Shown here in pieces: positions 27,660 through 35,075 of a stretch of DNA of 64,000 nt. The translations under genes were made by a program, and so were the position numbers. Position 1 is the stretch's first letter. Each line of letters starts with the position of its first letter. The DNA lies in assembly GCA_036274895.1 (NCBI GenBank), contig DASUEU010000058.1, positions 62,001 to 126,000 on the forward strand, in the 5' to 3' direction. The notes beneath the pieces are model-generated. The model had not been told where the DNA came from. It searched no databases and saw only the letters and a program-made list of their open reading frames with translations. Source of the stretch: CALMKX01 sp036274895 (GTDB taxonomy: Bacteria > Acidobacteriota > Thermoanaerobaculia > Multivoradales > SZUA-115).

Positions 27660-28871
27660 ATGAGCACCCAGGCCCCGTCCTCTCCCGGCCGCGCCGCCCT
27701 CTTCGCGGTCTACGCCACGGTCTTCCTCGACCTGCTCGGCTTCGGGATCCTGCTGCCGGCGCTACCCTACTATGCCGAGCGCCTGGGGGCCTCGGGCACC
27801 GGCGTGGCGTTGCTTTTCGCGTCCTACTCTTTGGCCCAACTGGTCGGGGCCAACCTGCTCGGCCGGCTCTCCGACGCCCGCGGCCGGCGCCCCGTGCTGC
27901 TGCTCTCGCTGGTGGGCTCCGCCCTGGGGATGACCGCCTCGGGCCTCGCCCAGAGCCTGCTCACCCTGTGCGCCGCACGGGCCCTGGCCGGCCTCTCAGG
28001 GGGCAGCATCGGCACCGCCCAGGCGTTCATCGCCGACACCACCACGCCGGAGCAGCGCCCGGCTCGCATGGGTGGGCTCGGGGCCTCGATCGGCCTCGGC
28101 TTCGTCGCCGGCCCGGCCCTGGGCGCCCTGCTGCTCGGCCGCGGCCTGGGCTTCGCCGGCGCCGCCTTCACCGCCGCCGCTCTGGCCCTGGCCAACCTGG
28201 TGTTCACCTTCCTGGTGCTGCCGGAGTCGCGCCGGCCCGGCGCGGCGCCCACCGCCTCGCGGGGCCTGGCCGCCTGGCGCACGGCGGTCAGTCGGCCGGT
28301 CCTGCGGCCGGTGCTCGCCGCGTCGTTCCTGGTGCTCGCCGCCTTCGTCGCCATGGAGACCACCTTCGCCCTCTGGACCGAGGAGCGCTTCGGCTTCCGG
28401 GAGCGGGAGTTCGGCCTGGTGCTGACCCTCGCCGGAGCGGTGATGGTGATCGTCCAGGGCGCTCTGGTGGGCCCGATCAGCCGGCGTTTCGGGGTGCGCC
28501 GGGTGGCGGCTGCCGGCGGCGCCCTCCTCGGCCTGGCCCTGGCGGCGATGCCCTGGGCCCCGGGCAAGGCCTGGCTGCTGGCCAACGTGGTCGTGATGGC
28601 CCTGGGCCTGGGCCTGGCCCTGCCGAGCCTCTCCTCCCTGCTCTCCCAGCTCTCGCCCGCCGAGGACCAGGGCACCGTGCTCGGCGCGGGCCAGTCCCTC
28701 CAGGCCCTGGCCCGGGCCACCGGCCCGCTCGCCGCCGGCCTCCTCTTCGACCTCGGCCCCGCCCTGCCCTACCTCTGGGCGGGGGGGTTGGGGCTGCTGG
28801 CGGCTTGGGTGGTGGGGAGAGGGAGCTACAGCACCGTGCCGGTCAACACCGCCCGGGCCACGGAGAAGTAG
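27660..28871 (+). CDS. MFS transporter (TetA/Bmr-like multidrug type)
   Basis: A 403-residue protein with 12 predicted TM helices. Motif D1 FLDLLGFGILLPALPYYAE at TM1 and motif A GRLSDARGRRPVLLLS between TM2 and TM3 are typical of tetracycline/multidrug H+ antiporters. The second half repeats the fold after a loop near residue 195. The ATG at 27660 is 15 nt from the divergent addB start; upstream open frame is addB shadow. The 3' end overlaps mgtE (convergent) by 46 nt. Function: proton-driven export, substrate unknown. Confidence 0.88.
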   Translation: MSTQAPSSPGRAALFAVYATVFLDLLGFGILLPALPYYAERLGASGTGVALLFASYSLAQLVGANLLGRLSDARGRRPVLLLSLVGSALGMTASGLAQSLLTLCAARALAGLSGGSIGTAQAFIADTTTPEQRPARMGGLGASIGLGFVAGPALGALLLGRGLGFAGAAFTAAALALANLVFTFLVLPESRRPGAAPTASRGLAAWRTAVSRPVLRPVLAASFLVLAAFVAMETTFALWTEERFGFREREFGLVLTLAGAVMVIVQGALVGPISRRFGVRRVAAAGGALLGLALAAMPWAPGKAWLLANVVVMALGLGLALPSLSSLLSQLSPAEDQGTVLGAGQSLQALARATGPLAAGLLFDLGPALPYLWAGGLGLLAAWVVGRGSYSTVPVNTARATEK

Positions 28872-30163
28872 AACAGCAGCCCGAAGACGTCGACCAGGGT
28901 GGCGACGAAGGGGGCGGAGGCGCTGGCGGGGTCGAGGCCGAGGCGTTTGAGGAGGAGGGGCAGCATGGCCCCGGAGAGGGTGCCCCACAGCACCACGCCC
29001 AGCAGGGCTGTGCCGATGGTCAGGGCGTAGAGCAGGTAGTGCTCGCCGTAGGTGCCGAAGGCCTGCTCCCAGATCACGATGCGGCCGATGCCGATCGCCG
29101 CCAGGATCAGCCCCAGGGCCAGGCCCGAGGCCAGCTCGCGGCGGGCGATGCGGTACCAGTCGCGCAGCCTCACTTCGCCCAGGGCCATGGCCCGGATCAC
29201 CAGGGTCGAGGCCTGGGAGCCGGAGTTGCCACCGGAGGAGATGATGAGGGGCACGAAGAGGGCGAGCACCACGGCCTTGCTGATCTCGTCCGCGAAGCGG
29301 CCCATCGCCGAGGCGGTGATCAGCTCGCCGCAGAAGAGCAGGGCGAGCCAGCCGGCCCGCTTCTTGACCATCTCGCCGAGGCCGGTCTCGAGGTAGGGAG
29401 CGTCGAGGGCCTCGAGGCCGCCCAGCTTGTGGATGTCCTCGGTGGCTTCCTCCTCGACCACGTCGACGATGTCGTCGACGGTGACGATGCCCTTCATCCG
29501 CCCCTCGGCATCCACCACCGGGATCGCCGTCAGGTCCTCCTCGGCGAAGACCCGGGCCACCTGCTCCTGGTCCATGTCCTCGGGGACGGTGACCACCTCG
29601 CGCTGCATCACCTCGTGCACCGGCCGGGCACCCGGAGCGGCGAAGAGGTCCCGGAAGGAGACCACGCCCAGCAGCCTCTGCTCCGAGTCGAGGACGTAGA
29701 CGTAGTAGAGGGTCTCGAGCCGCCCTCGCGCCTGGAGCCGCAGGTAGCTGATCGCCTCGTCCACGGACATGTCGGGCCGCAGGCGGGCGAAGCGGGGGCT
29801 CATCAGGCCGCCGGCTTCGTCCTCGGCGTACGCCAGAAGAGCGCGCACGTCGCGCCGGGTGGGCTCGTCCAGCAAGCTCAGCAGCTCGGGACGCTCCTCG
29901 GGCTCGAGCTCCTGGAGCACGTCGGCGGCGTCGTCCGGGGCCAGCAGGCGCAGCCAGACCCGCTGCTCGGTCGGGCGAAGCTCGACGAGGAGGGCTGCCT
30001 GGCCGTGGGAGGGGAGGCTCTGGAAGAAGTCGTCCGCCTCGGTCGGATCGAGCAGACGGAAGCCCTCGACCTGCTCGGGAGGCGCCAAGGCCGGCCAGGC
30101 CTCGTGCAGCTCCTCGGCGGTCAGCCGGGTGGTGGGGACGAGCGTTTCCACGGCGCGGAGCAT
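28826..30163 (-). CDS. mgtE: Magnesium transporter MgtE
   Basis: A 445-residue Mg2+ channel. The N-terminal helical MgtE-N domain (about 20-125) has acidic residues, two CBS domains follow (about 130-255; GLMSPRFARLRPDMSVDEAI and VMQREVVTVPEDMDQEQVA), then a plug helix and five TM helices with the pore sequence PLIISSGGNSGSQASTLVIR. Length and order match the family, in which Mg2+ binding to the cytosolic domains closes the gate. The 3' end overlaps the convergent MFS gene by 46 nt. Confidence 0.95.
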   Translation of the reverse strand: MLRAVETLVPTTRLTAEELHEAWPALAPPEQVEGFRLLDPTEADDFFQSLPSHGQAALLVELRPTEQRVWLRLLAPDDAADVLQELEPEERPELLSLLDEPTRRDVRALLAYAEDEAGGLMSPRFARLRPDMSVDEAISYLRLQARGRLETLYYVYVLDSEQRLLGVVSFRDLFAAPGARPVHEVMQREVVTVPEDMDQEQVARVFAEEDLTAIPVVDAEGRMKGIVTVDDIVDVVEEEATEDIHKLGGLEALDAPYLETGLGEMVKKRAGWLALLFCGELITASAMGRFADEISKAVVLALFVPLIISSGGNSGSQASTLVIRAMALGEVRLRDWYRIARRELASGLALGLILAAIGIGRIVIWEQAFGTYGEHYLLYALTIGTALLGVVLWGTLSGAMLPLLLKRLGLDPASASAPFVATLVDVFGLLFYFSVARAVLTGTVL

Positions 30164-30228
30164 AACCGCAACGGGCCGCCTCCGAGCCCGTCGTGACGGC
30201 GTCGTTACGGCCTCGCCGTAGCCGGAGT

Positions 30229-31083
30229 CTAGCGGCCGAAACGGCGCTGGCGCTGGTGGTAGGAGCGCAGGGCCCGCAGCAGGTCGATCTTGCGGAAGGC
30301 GGGCCAGTTGGTGTCGCAGAAGTAGAACTCGGAGTAGGCGCTCTGCCAGAGCAGGAAGCCCGAGAGGCGCACCTCACCGCTGGTGCGCAGGATGAGGTCC
30401 GGCTCGGGCAGCCCCGAGGTGTAGAGGTGGGGCTCGATGGTCCGGTCGTCGAAGCCGGCGATCACCTCGTCGAGCTCCTTGCCCTGGCGCTTCGACTCGG
30501 TGAGGAAGCTGCGGAAGGCGTCGGTGATCTCTTCGCGCCCGCCGTAGGCCATGGCGATGTTGAGCTGGAAGCGCTCGTAAGCGGCGGTGACGCTCTCTGC
30601 CCTCTCGATCGCCGCCTGCAAGCTGTCCGGCAGCAGCTCGAGCTTGCCCAGGTAGCGCACCCGCACCTCGTTGGTGTGCACGTCGGAGTGTCCGGCGAGG
30701 CGCAGGGTCTCGCGCTCGAAGAGCTGGAGCAGGGCCTCCACCTCGGAGGTGTCCCGGGAGAGGTTGTCGAGGGAGAAGCTCCACACCGTGACCACCGGGA
30801 TGTCGAGCTCGTAGCACCAGGAGAGGACTTCCCGCAGCTTCTCGGCCCCCCGCTCGTGGCCGAAATGCGAGCCGCCCAGCCCGCTCTCCCGGGCGAAGCG
30901 ACGGTTGCCGTCCATGATGATGCCGATGTGCCGGGGCAGCCGCCAGGTCGGGACCTCCTCCATCAGGCGCTTCTCGTAGAGGAGGTAGAAGGGCCGCTTG
31001 ATGAAGCCCTTGAGCGTCTGCCAGACGAAGGAGAGGCGGCGCGGGCGTGCTTTGGGCGCGGGAATCGAGAGAGGTGCGGTCAG
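30229..31083 (-). CDS. uppS: Isoprenyl transferase (cis-prenyltransferase, UppS family)
   Basis: A cis-prenyltransferase that condenses isopentenyl diphosphate onto an allylic diphosphate to make Z-polyprenyl diphosphate. Marks are HIGIIMDGNRRFA with the catalytic Asp, the segment TVWSFSLDNLSRD, NIAMAYGGREEI, PDLILRTSGEVRLSGFLLWQ and SEFYFCDTNWPAF. An N-terminal piece KRPFYLLYEKRL precedes the core as in the actinobacterial Z-FPP synthase Rv1086. Start is unclear: no ATG or GTG occurs in frame between 31368 and 30963. I used a CTG at 31083 with a GAGGGTG upstream; the ATG at 30963 would cut the family N-terminus. Confidence 0.85.
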   Translation of the reverse strand: MTAPLSIPAPKARPRRLSFVWQTLKGFIKRPFYLLYEKRLMEEVPTWRLPRHIGIIMDGNRRFARESGLGGSHFGHERGAEKLREVLSWCYELDIPVVTVWSFSLDNLSRDTSEVEALLQLFERETLRLAGHSDVHTNEVRVRYLGKLELLPDSLQAAIERAESVTAAYERFQLNIAMAYGGREEITDAFRSFLTESKRQGKELDEVIAGFDDRTIEPHLYTSGLPEPDLILRTSGEVRLSGFLLWQSAYSEFYFCDTNWPAFRKIDLLRALRSYHQRQRRFGR

Positions 31084-31118
31084 GGGTTCACCCTCGGGTG
31101 CCGAAATGCCGTGGAGGC

Positions 31119-31361
31119 ATGATGTTACACCAAACGGCGAGCTGGGGCGGGGCGCCCCCCTCCGGCTGGCTTCCGTCCGTGGCCGAGCCTCGCCGCTTCG
31201 CTCTCGCCCGGGTGGTCCAGCGGTGCTGGAAGAGGAACTTCCTGCTCGCGCTCGAAGCCGCCGGGGCGAGCGAGGATGAGGCGGGCGGGATCGCGGCGGC
31301 GATGAGCCTGGGGGAGGCGGGTTGGAGAAGGCTGGGGGGTGGTGAGGTGAGTGCTCACTAA
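31119..31361 (+). CDS. Possible small protein at the edge of the cassette array
   Basis: An 80-residue frame opposite the poorly supported 5' extension of uppS. GGAGG lies close before a double ATG. The sequence is not recognised; the second half (NFLLALEAAGASEDEAGGIAAAM) could be helical. Its stop codon lies within the outer end of the terminal attC-like site, so the cassette array abuts or truncates it. It may be noise; the gap of about 270 nt otherwise contains nothing I can identify. Confidence 0.25.
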   Translation: MMLHQTASWGGAPPSGWLPSVAEPRRFALARVVQRCWKRNFLLALEAAGASEDEAGGIAAAMSLGEAGWRRLGGGEVSAH

Positions 31362-31421
31362 CGTTCATCGCCTGAGCGGCGCCGCCAAAGGCGGTGACCG
31401 CCTCCAGGCGCCGGGTTCTGC
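31356..31421 (-). repeat. attC-like site A (terminal, degenerate)
   Basis: Read on the minus strand it starts GCAGAAC and ends GTTAGTG, both imperfect cores, with a foldable centre (GGCGGT/ACCGCC) and the inner box AGGCGATGAACGTT shared exactly with site B. It follows the 183-aa membrane protein gene. Confidence 0.55.
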
Positions 31422-31486
31422 GTGGAGGTCACGCGCTCCAGGCTCTTCGCGTAGTCGATTCCTGGTGCGAAGCCCGTCGAAGCCCG

Positions 31487-32038
31487 TCATCGCGCCGCTC
31501 TTGCGATCATACGCAGAAACTGCTGAAAGACGAAGTACAGGGCAACCCCTGTGAGTACCCATAGCACCAGCGTAGCGAGCATGATCGATGCGCTTCGGTA
31601 GTGGAGCCAGGTCCCGGCGCCGATCAGAGGAGCCTGCAGGAACAGAGCGCGCAGTATCCTGACCCTGCCTCTCCGGCGAAGTAGGCGATCGCGCTGTCCC
31701 TCACATCCAAGGAGCCTCTCTTCGGCCGAGTGGAAGAGAGCTCCGACCGCAGGAGCAGCGCTGCGCTGGTGGAAGCGGGTCCAGTTCCGCCCGTTGTACC
31801 ATTTCAGGTAAGGAAGTGACGCCAGATAGCACAGATGATCGACCACGGTTCCGAGTGAGTAGCAAGCAACGAGAAGGACGAAGAGCAAGGATGGTCCCAG
31901 GTTGTCCGGGAGTCGAGTTATCCAGTCGATGAGAGACTCCGGGGAGCTGCCGCTCACGGCCAACCCAAAGAGGCTGATCCAGAGGGCGGCGAGGCAGCCA
32001 ACGACGAGGTACTCCGCGATGAGTGTCGTCCAACTCAT
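31487..32038 (-). CDS. Cassette-borne membrane protein of unknown function
   Basis: A 183-residue protein with four likely TM helices: two near the start (about 8-29 and 48-68, with WISLFGLAVSG and LLFVLLVACYSLGTVVDHL) and two near the end (about 132-150 and 152-172). Between them is a 60-residue basic cytoplasmic loop. No family recognised. It sits between two attC-like sites (A and B), begins 40 nt after site B on its strand, and has no promoter of its own that I can see, so expression likely depends on upstream sequence in the array. Confidence 0.7.
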   Translation of the reverse strand: MSWTTLIAEYLVVGCLAALWISLFGLAVSGSSPESLIDWITRLPDNLGPSLLFVLLVACYSLGTVVDHLCYLASLPYLKWYNGRNWTRFHQRSAAPAVGALFHSAEERLLGCEGQRDRLLRRRGRVRILRALFLQAPLIGAGTWLHYRSASIMLATLVLWVLTGVALYFVFQQFLRMIARAAR

Positions 32039-32077
32039 GACTCACCTATGGTTCGCTACTAACCGCCCTTTGCCGTC

Positions 32078-32138
32078 GCCGAACGTTCATCGCCTCACCG
32101 CCGCGCACCAGCGCGGGCAGTGCAGGCAGTGGTTGGGC
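32078..32138 (-). repeat. attC-like site B
   Basis: 61 nt. On the minus strand it starts GCCCAAC (fits RYYYAAC) and ends GTTCGGC (one mismatch to GTTRRRY). Between are a CGCGC/GCGCG stem and imperfectly paired CTGCC/GGCGG blocks. It shares AGGCGATGAACGTT with site A. It separates the 376-aa and 183-aa cassettes. Confidence 0.7.
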
Positions 32139-32158
32139 AACTCTAGATGACGTCAGGT

Positions 32159-33289
32159 TCACTGACTTGCCCCAATCTCTTTGAGTTTAGAAGCCATATC
32201 AAGAACCTCTTGCACCGCAGTCTTAGGTGCCTCGCCGAACGGTTGAGGCGAGACTGAGACTGTCTTTACGACCTCCCTTCTCAGAAGAGCACTTGCCTCT
32301 TGGTCAGAAGCAATGAGTTGCAGCGACTCAGCCTTCTGAGCAAGGACAGCAGCCTGGTGGCTGTGGTATTTGTAGACAGAAAAGAAAATCTGAACAAGCA
32401 GGAGAGTAAGCACAGCGATGGTAGCGCGGATCGCAATATCAGGCCAGCTTGTTTGTGACTGGGTCTGAATCGTCTTTAACAACTGCTCATAGCTCTGGCT
32501 ATGGCTATAGTTTTGACGAATCTCGCTGAGGAGTTCCGGTGCGCGCTTCTGGAAGAACTCTCGGGCTTCGCTTGAGACAGCTTCCTTCTCAAGACGCTCC
32601 ATTACGGTGGCCAGTCGAAGCACCTTGTACCTCTCGGCCTCTACGTCACGGAGGCGCTCGACATGACTACTCATCCAGAGTCCTACAGAGGCGCCCCCGC
32701 CGATGAAGACAAGAACAAACATCGCGGCCATACTGATTCGGCTCGTTCGCTCGGCTGCAAGGCTTCTGGCGTAAAGCCTTCGAGTTACCAGACCTAGAGC
32801 CTTCTGCGATGTCTCTGGCTCTAGTGCAGATGGCAGAGACACAGAGGCATCGCTATCCTCAAGGCCTTGGTCCCGGTGCGAGTTTGGAGCCGACTGAATG
32901 TCAATGCCTGACGAGTGTTCAGCACGGGCTACCCGAGAGAGGAGCACCGAGAGTACTCCGATTAGAGATATTCGCACCCCCGCGGTAATCGCTTCGGCGA
33001 CGCCGGCCGGCACACTCAATATGTATTGTGAGAATGAAGCTACAATTAATTCCTGGGCAAAAAAAAGGAGAAAAAAAGAATGAGGCAATACTTCCCATGG
33101 CCCAGATAGTTTACCAAGGCGGACAACATGGCGTGCTATCTGCGCCATCAGAAGTGCGGAGACAAGCCCCAAGAGAAACCACGCGTCGATACGATTGCCA
33201 GATAAGAAGCGGACATAACTAGTCGTAACCCCGACGACAGCTGCCAAGGCGACAAGCCAGGTGCTCGAGCTGGGTTGCACGATTGCCAT
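32159..33289 (-). CDS. Cassette-borne membrane protein with long soluble region
   Basis: A 376-residue protein of unknown family. I start at the ATG preceded by GGGGGAAG; the longer frame would run through the attC palindrome. It has about four TM helices in the first 140 residues (TWLVALAAVVGVTTSYVRF, AWFLLGLVSALLMAQIA, then two more), a polar Ser-rich loop, a TM near 210-230, a coiled-coil-like stretch (RLRDVEAERYKVLRLATVM...) and another TM near 305. Base composition is clearly lower in GC than the flanking core genes. It begins 46 nt after site C on its strand. Confidence 0.72.
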   Translation of the reverse strand: MAIVQPSSSTWLVALAAVVGVTTSYVRFLSGNRIDAWFLLGLVSALLMAQIARHVVRLGKLSGPWEVLPHSFFLLFFAQELIVASFSQYILSVPAGVAEAITAGVRISLIGVLSVLLSRVARAEHSSGIDIQSAPNSHRDQGLEDSDASVSLPSALEPETSQKALGLVTRRLYARSLAAERTSRISMAAMFVLVFIGGGASVGLWMSSHVERLRDVEAERYKVLRLATVMERLEKEAVSSEAREFFQKRAPELLSEIRQNYSHSQSYEQLLKTIQTQSQTSWPDIAIRATIAVLTLLLVQIFFSVYKYHSHQAAVLAQKAESLQLIASDQEASALLRREVVKTVSVSPQPFGEAPKTAVQEVLDMASKLKEIGASQ

Positions 33290-33334
33290 CTTCCCCCTTC
33301 CAATATCTAGCCTCTCAGAGTGTTGAGCTCTGTC

Positions 33335-33466
33335 GCCCAACGTTTGAGCTGAGGCGCCCGCAACGGCAGGCCGCCTTGGCCGGGCAGCCGAGAATGGCCG
33401 AAGGCTGAGCGGCTGCCCGGCCAAGGCGGCCTGCCGTTGCGGGTCGCATCGAGCGAAGGGTTAGGC
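33335..33466 (-). repeat. Long attC site C with 34-bp perfect arms
   Basis: 132 nt. On the minus strand it starts GCCTAAC and ends GTTGGGC, both exact fits to the attC cores, with CTTCGCTCGATGCG and CTCAGCTCAAAC in the L-box positions. The centre is a perfect 34-bp inverted repeat (33357-33390 and 33410-33443) with a 19-nt loop. Length is like the long attC sites of chromosomal integrons. Confidence 0.85.
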
Positions 33467-33475
33467 ATCGCCGGG

Positions 33476-34432
33476 CTACGCGAGCTTGGACTGAAGAAAG
33501 CGAACGAGTGCTATCGCGCCGTCGATGCCTTGCTCGACCTGTGGGGCCTCGACGTCCTTCTGCGCGATGTTTCCGTGAACCAGATCGTTGCGAATGCCAC
33601 GTAAGCGATCAACTGCATCGATCGCAGCTTGAACCCTGCGGAGGTCGGTCTTGCCGAGAGAGAGCGGAAGGACGATGTTTAGGAGGTTGTTGAACGTAAG
33701 TTCATCACGAAGGCGCTTGATCTTGTTGTTGCTGAAGCCGCTCTCCTTGAGGGCTTTGAGCCCGTATGCTCGAAGCAGCGTCTCGGAGATGATAGACGCC
33801 TCGATGGCGGCTGCACGTAGCTCCCGCCAGCCAGCTTTCCCTCGGATTCTGTAGAGCTCAAGAAGCTCGCCTTCAGGAAAGGTCCCATTGTCAGCGGCGC
33901 GCTGCATGTCGCGCCAGCGTACGGGAGTGACTAGTTGCGCGGCGGTGTACAGCGGGTTGCGGCCGCGTGGTTTGGTTAGCTTCGGCTGAAATGGGGTGAA
34001 CGTCGTTCCGTCAACGCTCCACTCAACTTGACCGCGAGACAGTCTGCCGCCGGTAAAGAAGTTGGTCATCGACTCGGGACCCATCCGCATCAGGTAGCGC
34101 ACCTTCCCAGCTGAGTACAAGAGGGCCTCGAACTTGGTGTGCGCTTCTACGTAGGCATCGTAAATGGCTTCGGCGGCAGTAGCACTAGCCGTGCCTTTGC
34201 GCGAGAGACTTTGGACGAGATCCGGGGGCGCTGGGGCGTAGTGAAGTTCGATTCGACCACTTGGGAAGAGGATCACGTCTCGCTTCCAAGGATGCTTCTC
34301 TTCCTCCAAGTAGACGAGCACCTTGGCGCGCGTCAGCTGCATGGACAGCGGGGTATCGTGATCCTGCTTCCGCCACTTTGATGCGCCAAAGCTCGGGAAG
34401 TCGATCGGCCTGCGGATGATGAGCTGCGACAT
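33476..34432 (-). CDS. Cassette-borne HEPN-motif protein
   Basis: A 318-residue cytoplasmic protein. The ATG at 34432 is 15 nt after attC site D, the usual cassette spacing; the longer frame would begin inside that site. The N-terminal 200 residues are of unknown fold (VILFPSGRIELHYAPAP is a clear beta region). The C-terminal helical region ends with RGIRNDLVHGNIAQ, which fits the R-x4-H HEPN signature (near residue 282), found in RNases of toxin and defence systems and in nucleotide-binding partners. No partner antitoxin is seen in the cassette. An RNase or defence role is inference. Confidence 0.7.
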   Translation of the reverse strand: MSQLIIRRPIDFPSFGASKWRKQDHDTPLSMQLTRAKVLVYLEEEKHPWKRDVILFPSGRIELHYAPAPPDLVQSLSRKGTASATAAEAIYDAYVEAHTKFEALLYSAGKVRYLMRMGPESMTNFFTGGRLSRGQVEWSVDGTTFTPFQPKLTKPRGRNPLYTAAQLVTPVRWRDMQRAADNGTFPEGELLELYRIRGKAGWRELRAAAIEASIISETLLRAYGLKALKESGFSNNKIKRLRDELTFNNLLNIVLPLSLGKTDLRRVQAAIDAVDRLRGIRNDLVHGNIAQKDVEAPQVEQGIDGAIALVRFLQSKLA

Positions 34433-34446
34433 ACAGTGGATGCGAT

Positions 34447-34562
34447 GCCTAACCAGTAAGCGTCTTTCCGAAGTCCGCACGTGGTTGGGTATGGCAGATC
34501 GCCCCGGGGGCCATCGAGGGCTCCCCGGAGACGCGCGGATTTCGGAAAGACGTGCGTTGGAC
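34447..34562 (-). repeat. attC site D
   Basis: 116 nt. On the minus strand it starts GTCCAAC and ends GTTAGGC, both exact fits to RYYYAAC/GTTRRRY, with nearly perfect 19-nt inner arms (GCGTCTTTCCGAAGTCCGC on the plus strand, mirrored with few changes). It would belong to a cassette further upstream (higher coordinates), now lost or decayed. Confidence 0.85.
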
Positions 34563-34840
34563 GAAGCCGCGGGCCGCTGGCGCAGGTCTATGGAGTTTGA
34601 ATCGAGCGCTGGTGAAGCGGCGCAGGGAGGGGGTCCTGGTCTGAGCCTCGCTCGCCGGGGCGCGGGTGCCGCGCCAGCGGGCGTGCCGAGCCTCCGGGAT
34701 CTGATTCCTGCTGCTTAGCAGTTGCACGGTGGAGCGATTTTAGCACTGCGCACCTCCGGGCGCAGAGAGGCTTCCTGGGGCCCGAGCTGTGGGCCGAGCG
34801 AGGAGGGTTGGGATCATGGGGCAGCAGCTCCGGCGCCGGG
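34563..34840. other. Gene-poor stretch upstream of the cassette array
   Basis: I see no supported gene here. It is probably decayed DNA between attC site D, whose own cassette gene is missing, and the IS91-type transposase fragment. Frames on both strands are Arg/Pro-rich and look like noise. Confidence 0.5.
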
Positions 34841-35009
34841 CGGAGGGCGGGCGCGAGCCACCGCCGGTGACGACCGTGCGCTCGTGGGGATGAAAGGTCA
34901 GGGTCTGGCTCCAGGTGTAGAGGGCGGAGAGCAAACCGATTTCCGCACCGAGGTGCTTGGGGTCGGCGGCGCCGAGGGCGTCCAGGAACTTGAACAAGTA
35001 CGGCCCAGG
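34841..35009 (-). pseudogene. IS91-family transposase fragment
   Basis: About 55 codons read LFKFLDALGAADPKHLGAEI, then GLLSALYTWSQTLTFHPHERTVV and TGGGSRP (joined in sequence). This matches the central part of IS91/ISCR-type Y2 transposases (pattern LGxLxxLHTWxxxLxxHPHxHxxVxGGG). A stop lies just upstream in frame and the rest of the protein is absent, so it is a remnant. The second His of the HPHxH signature is replaced by Arg. It flanks the cassette array on its upstream side. Confidence 0.7.
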
Positions 35010-35075
35010 TCACCGGGCCTTCTCAGCCAGCCGGTCGAGGACGTCGACCCGCCTCCAAGATAAGCTTCGACGCTC

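Larger units (their letters stand above)
31356..34562 (-). mobile_element. Integron-type gene cassette array lacking an integrase (CALIN-like)
   Basis: Three genes on the minus strand, each followed by a palindromic attC-like site, with a fourth site at the upstream end. Outer 7-mers fit RYYYAAC/GTTRRRY exactly at two sites and nearly at the others; inner arms can fold. Start codons lie 15, 46 and 40 nt after the preceding site, as in cassettes. The DNA is visibly AT-richer than its neighbours, and gene contents are unrelated. No tyrosine recombinase is present in the window. Reading order is from 34562 toward 31356. Confidence 0.75.

Noticed and set aside
31047..31361. Long 5' extensions of uppS (to 31368) and the opposite frame as definite genes
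   Set aside because: Both are biased in composition; only the short plus-strand frame from 31119 was kept, at low confidence.
33357..33443. Palindrome as an ordinary terminator
   Set aside because: Arms are too long, there is no T-run, and the outer 7-mers fit attC cores.
34416..34718. Plus-strand 100-codon frame
   Set aside because: It runs through the attC D palindrome and has no recognisable content.
34588..35013. Minus-strand 141-codon frame as a cassette gene for attC D
   Set aside because: Composition is noise-like and it overlaps the IS91 transposase remnant in another frame.
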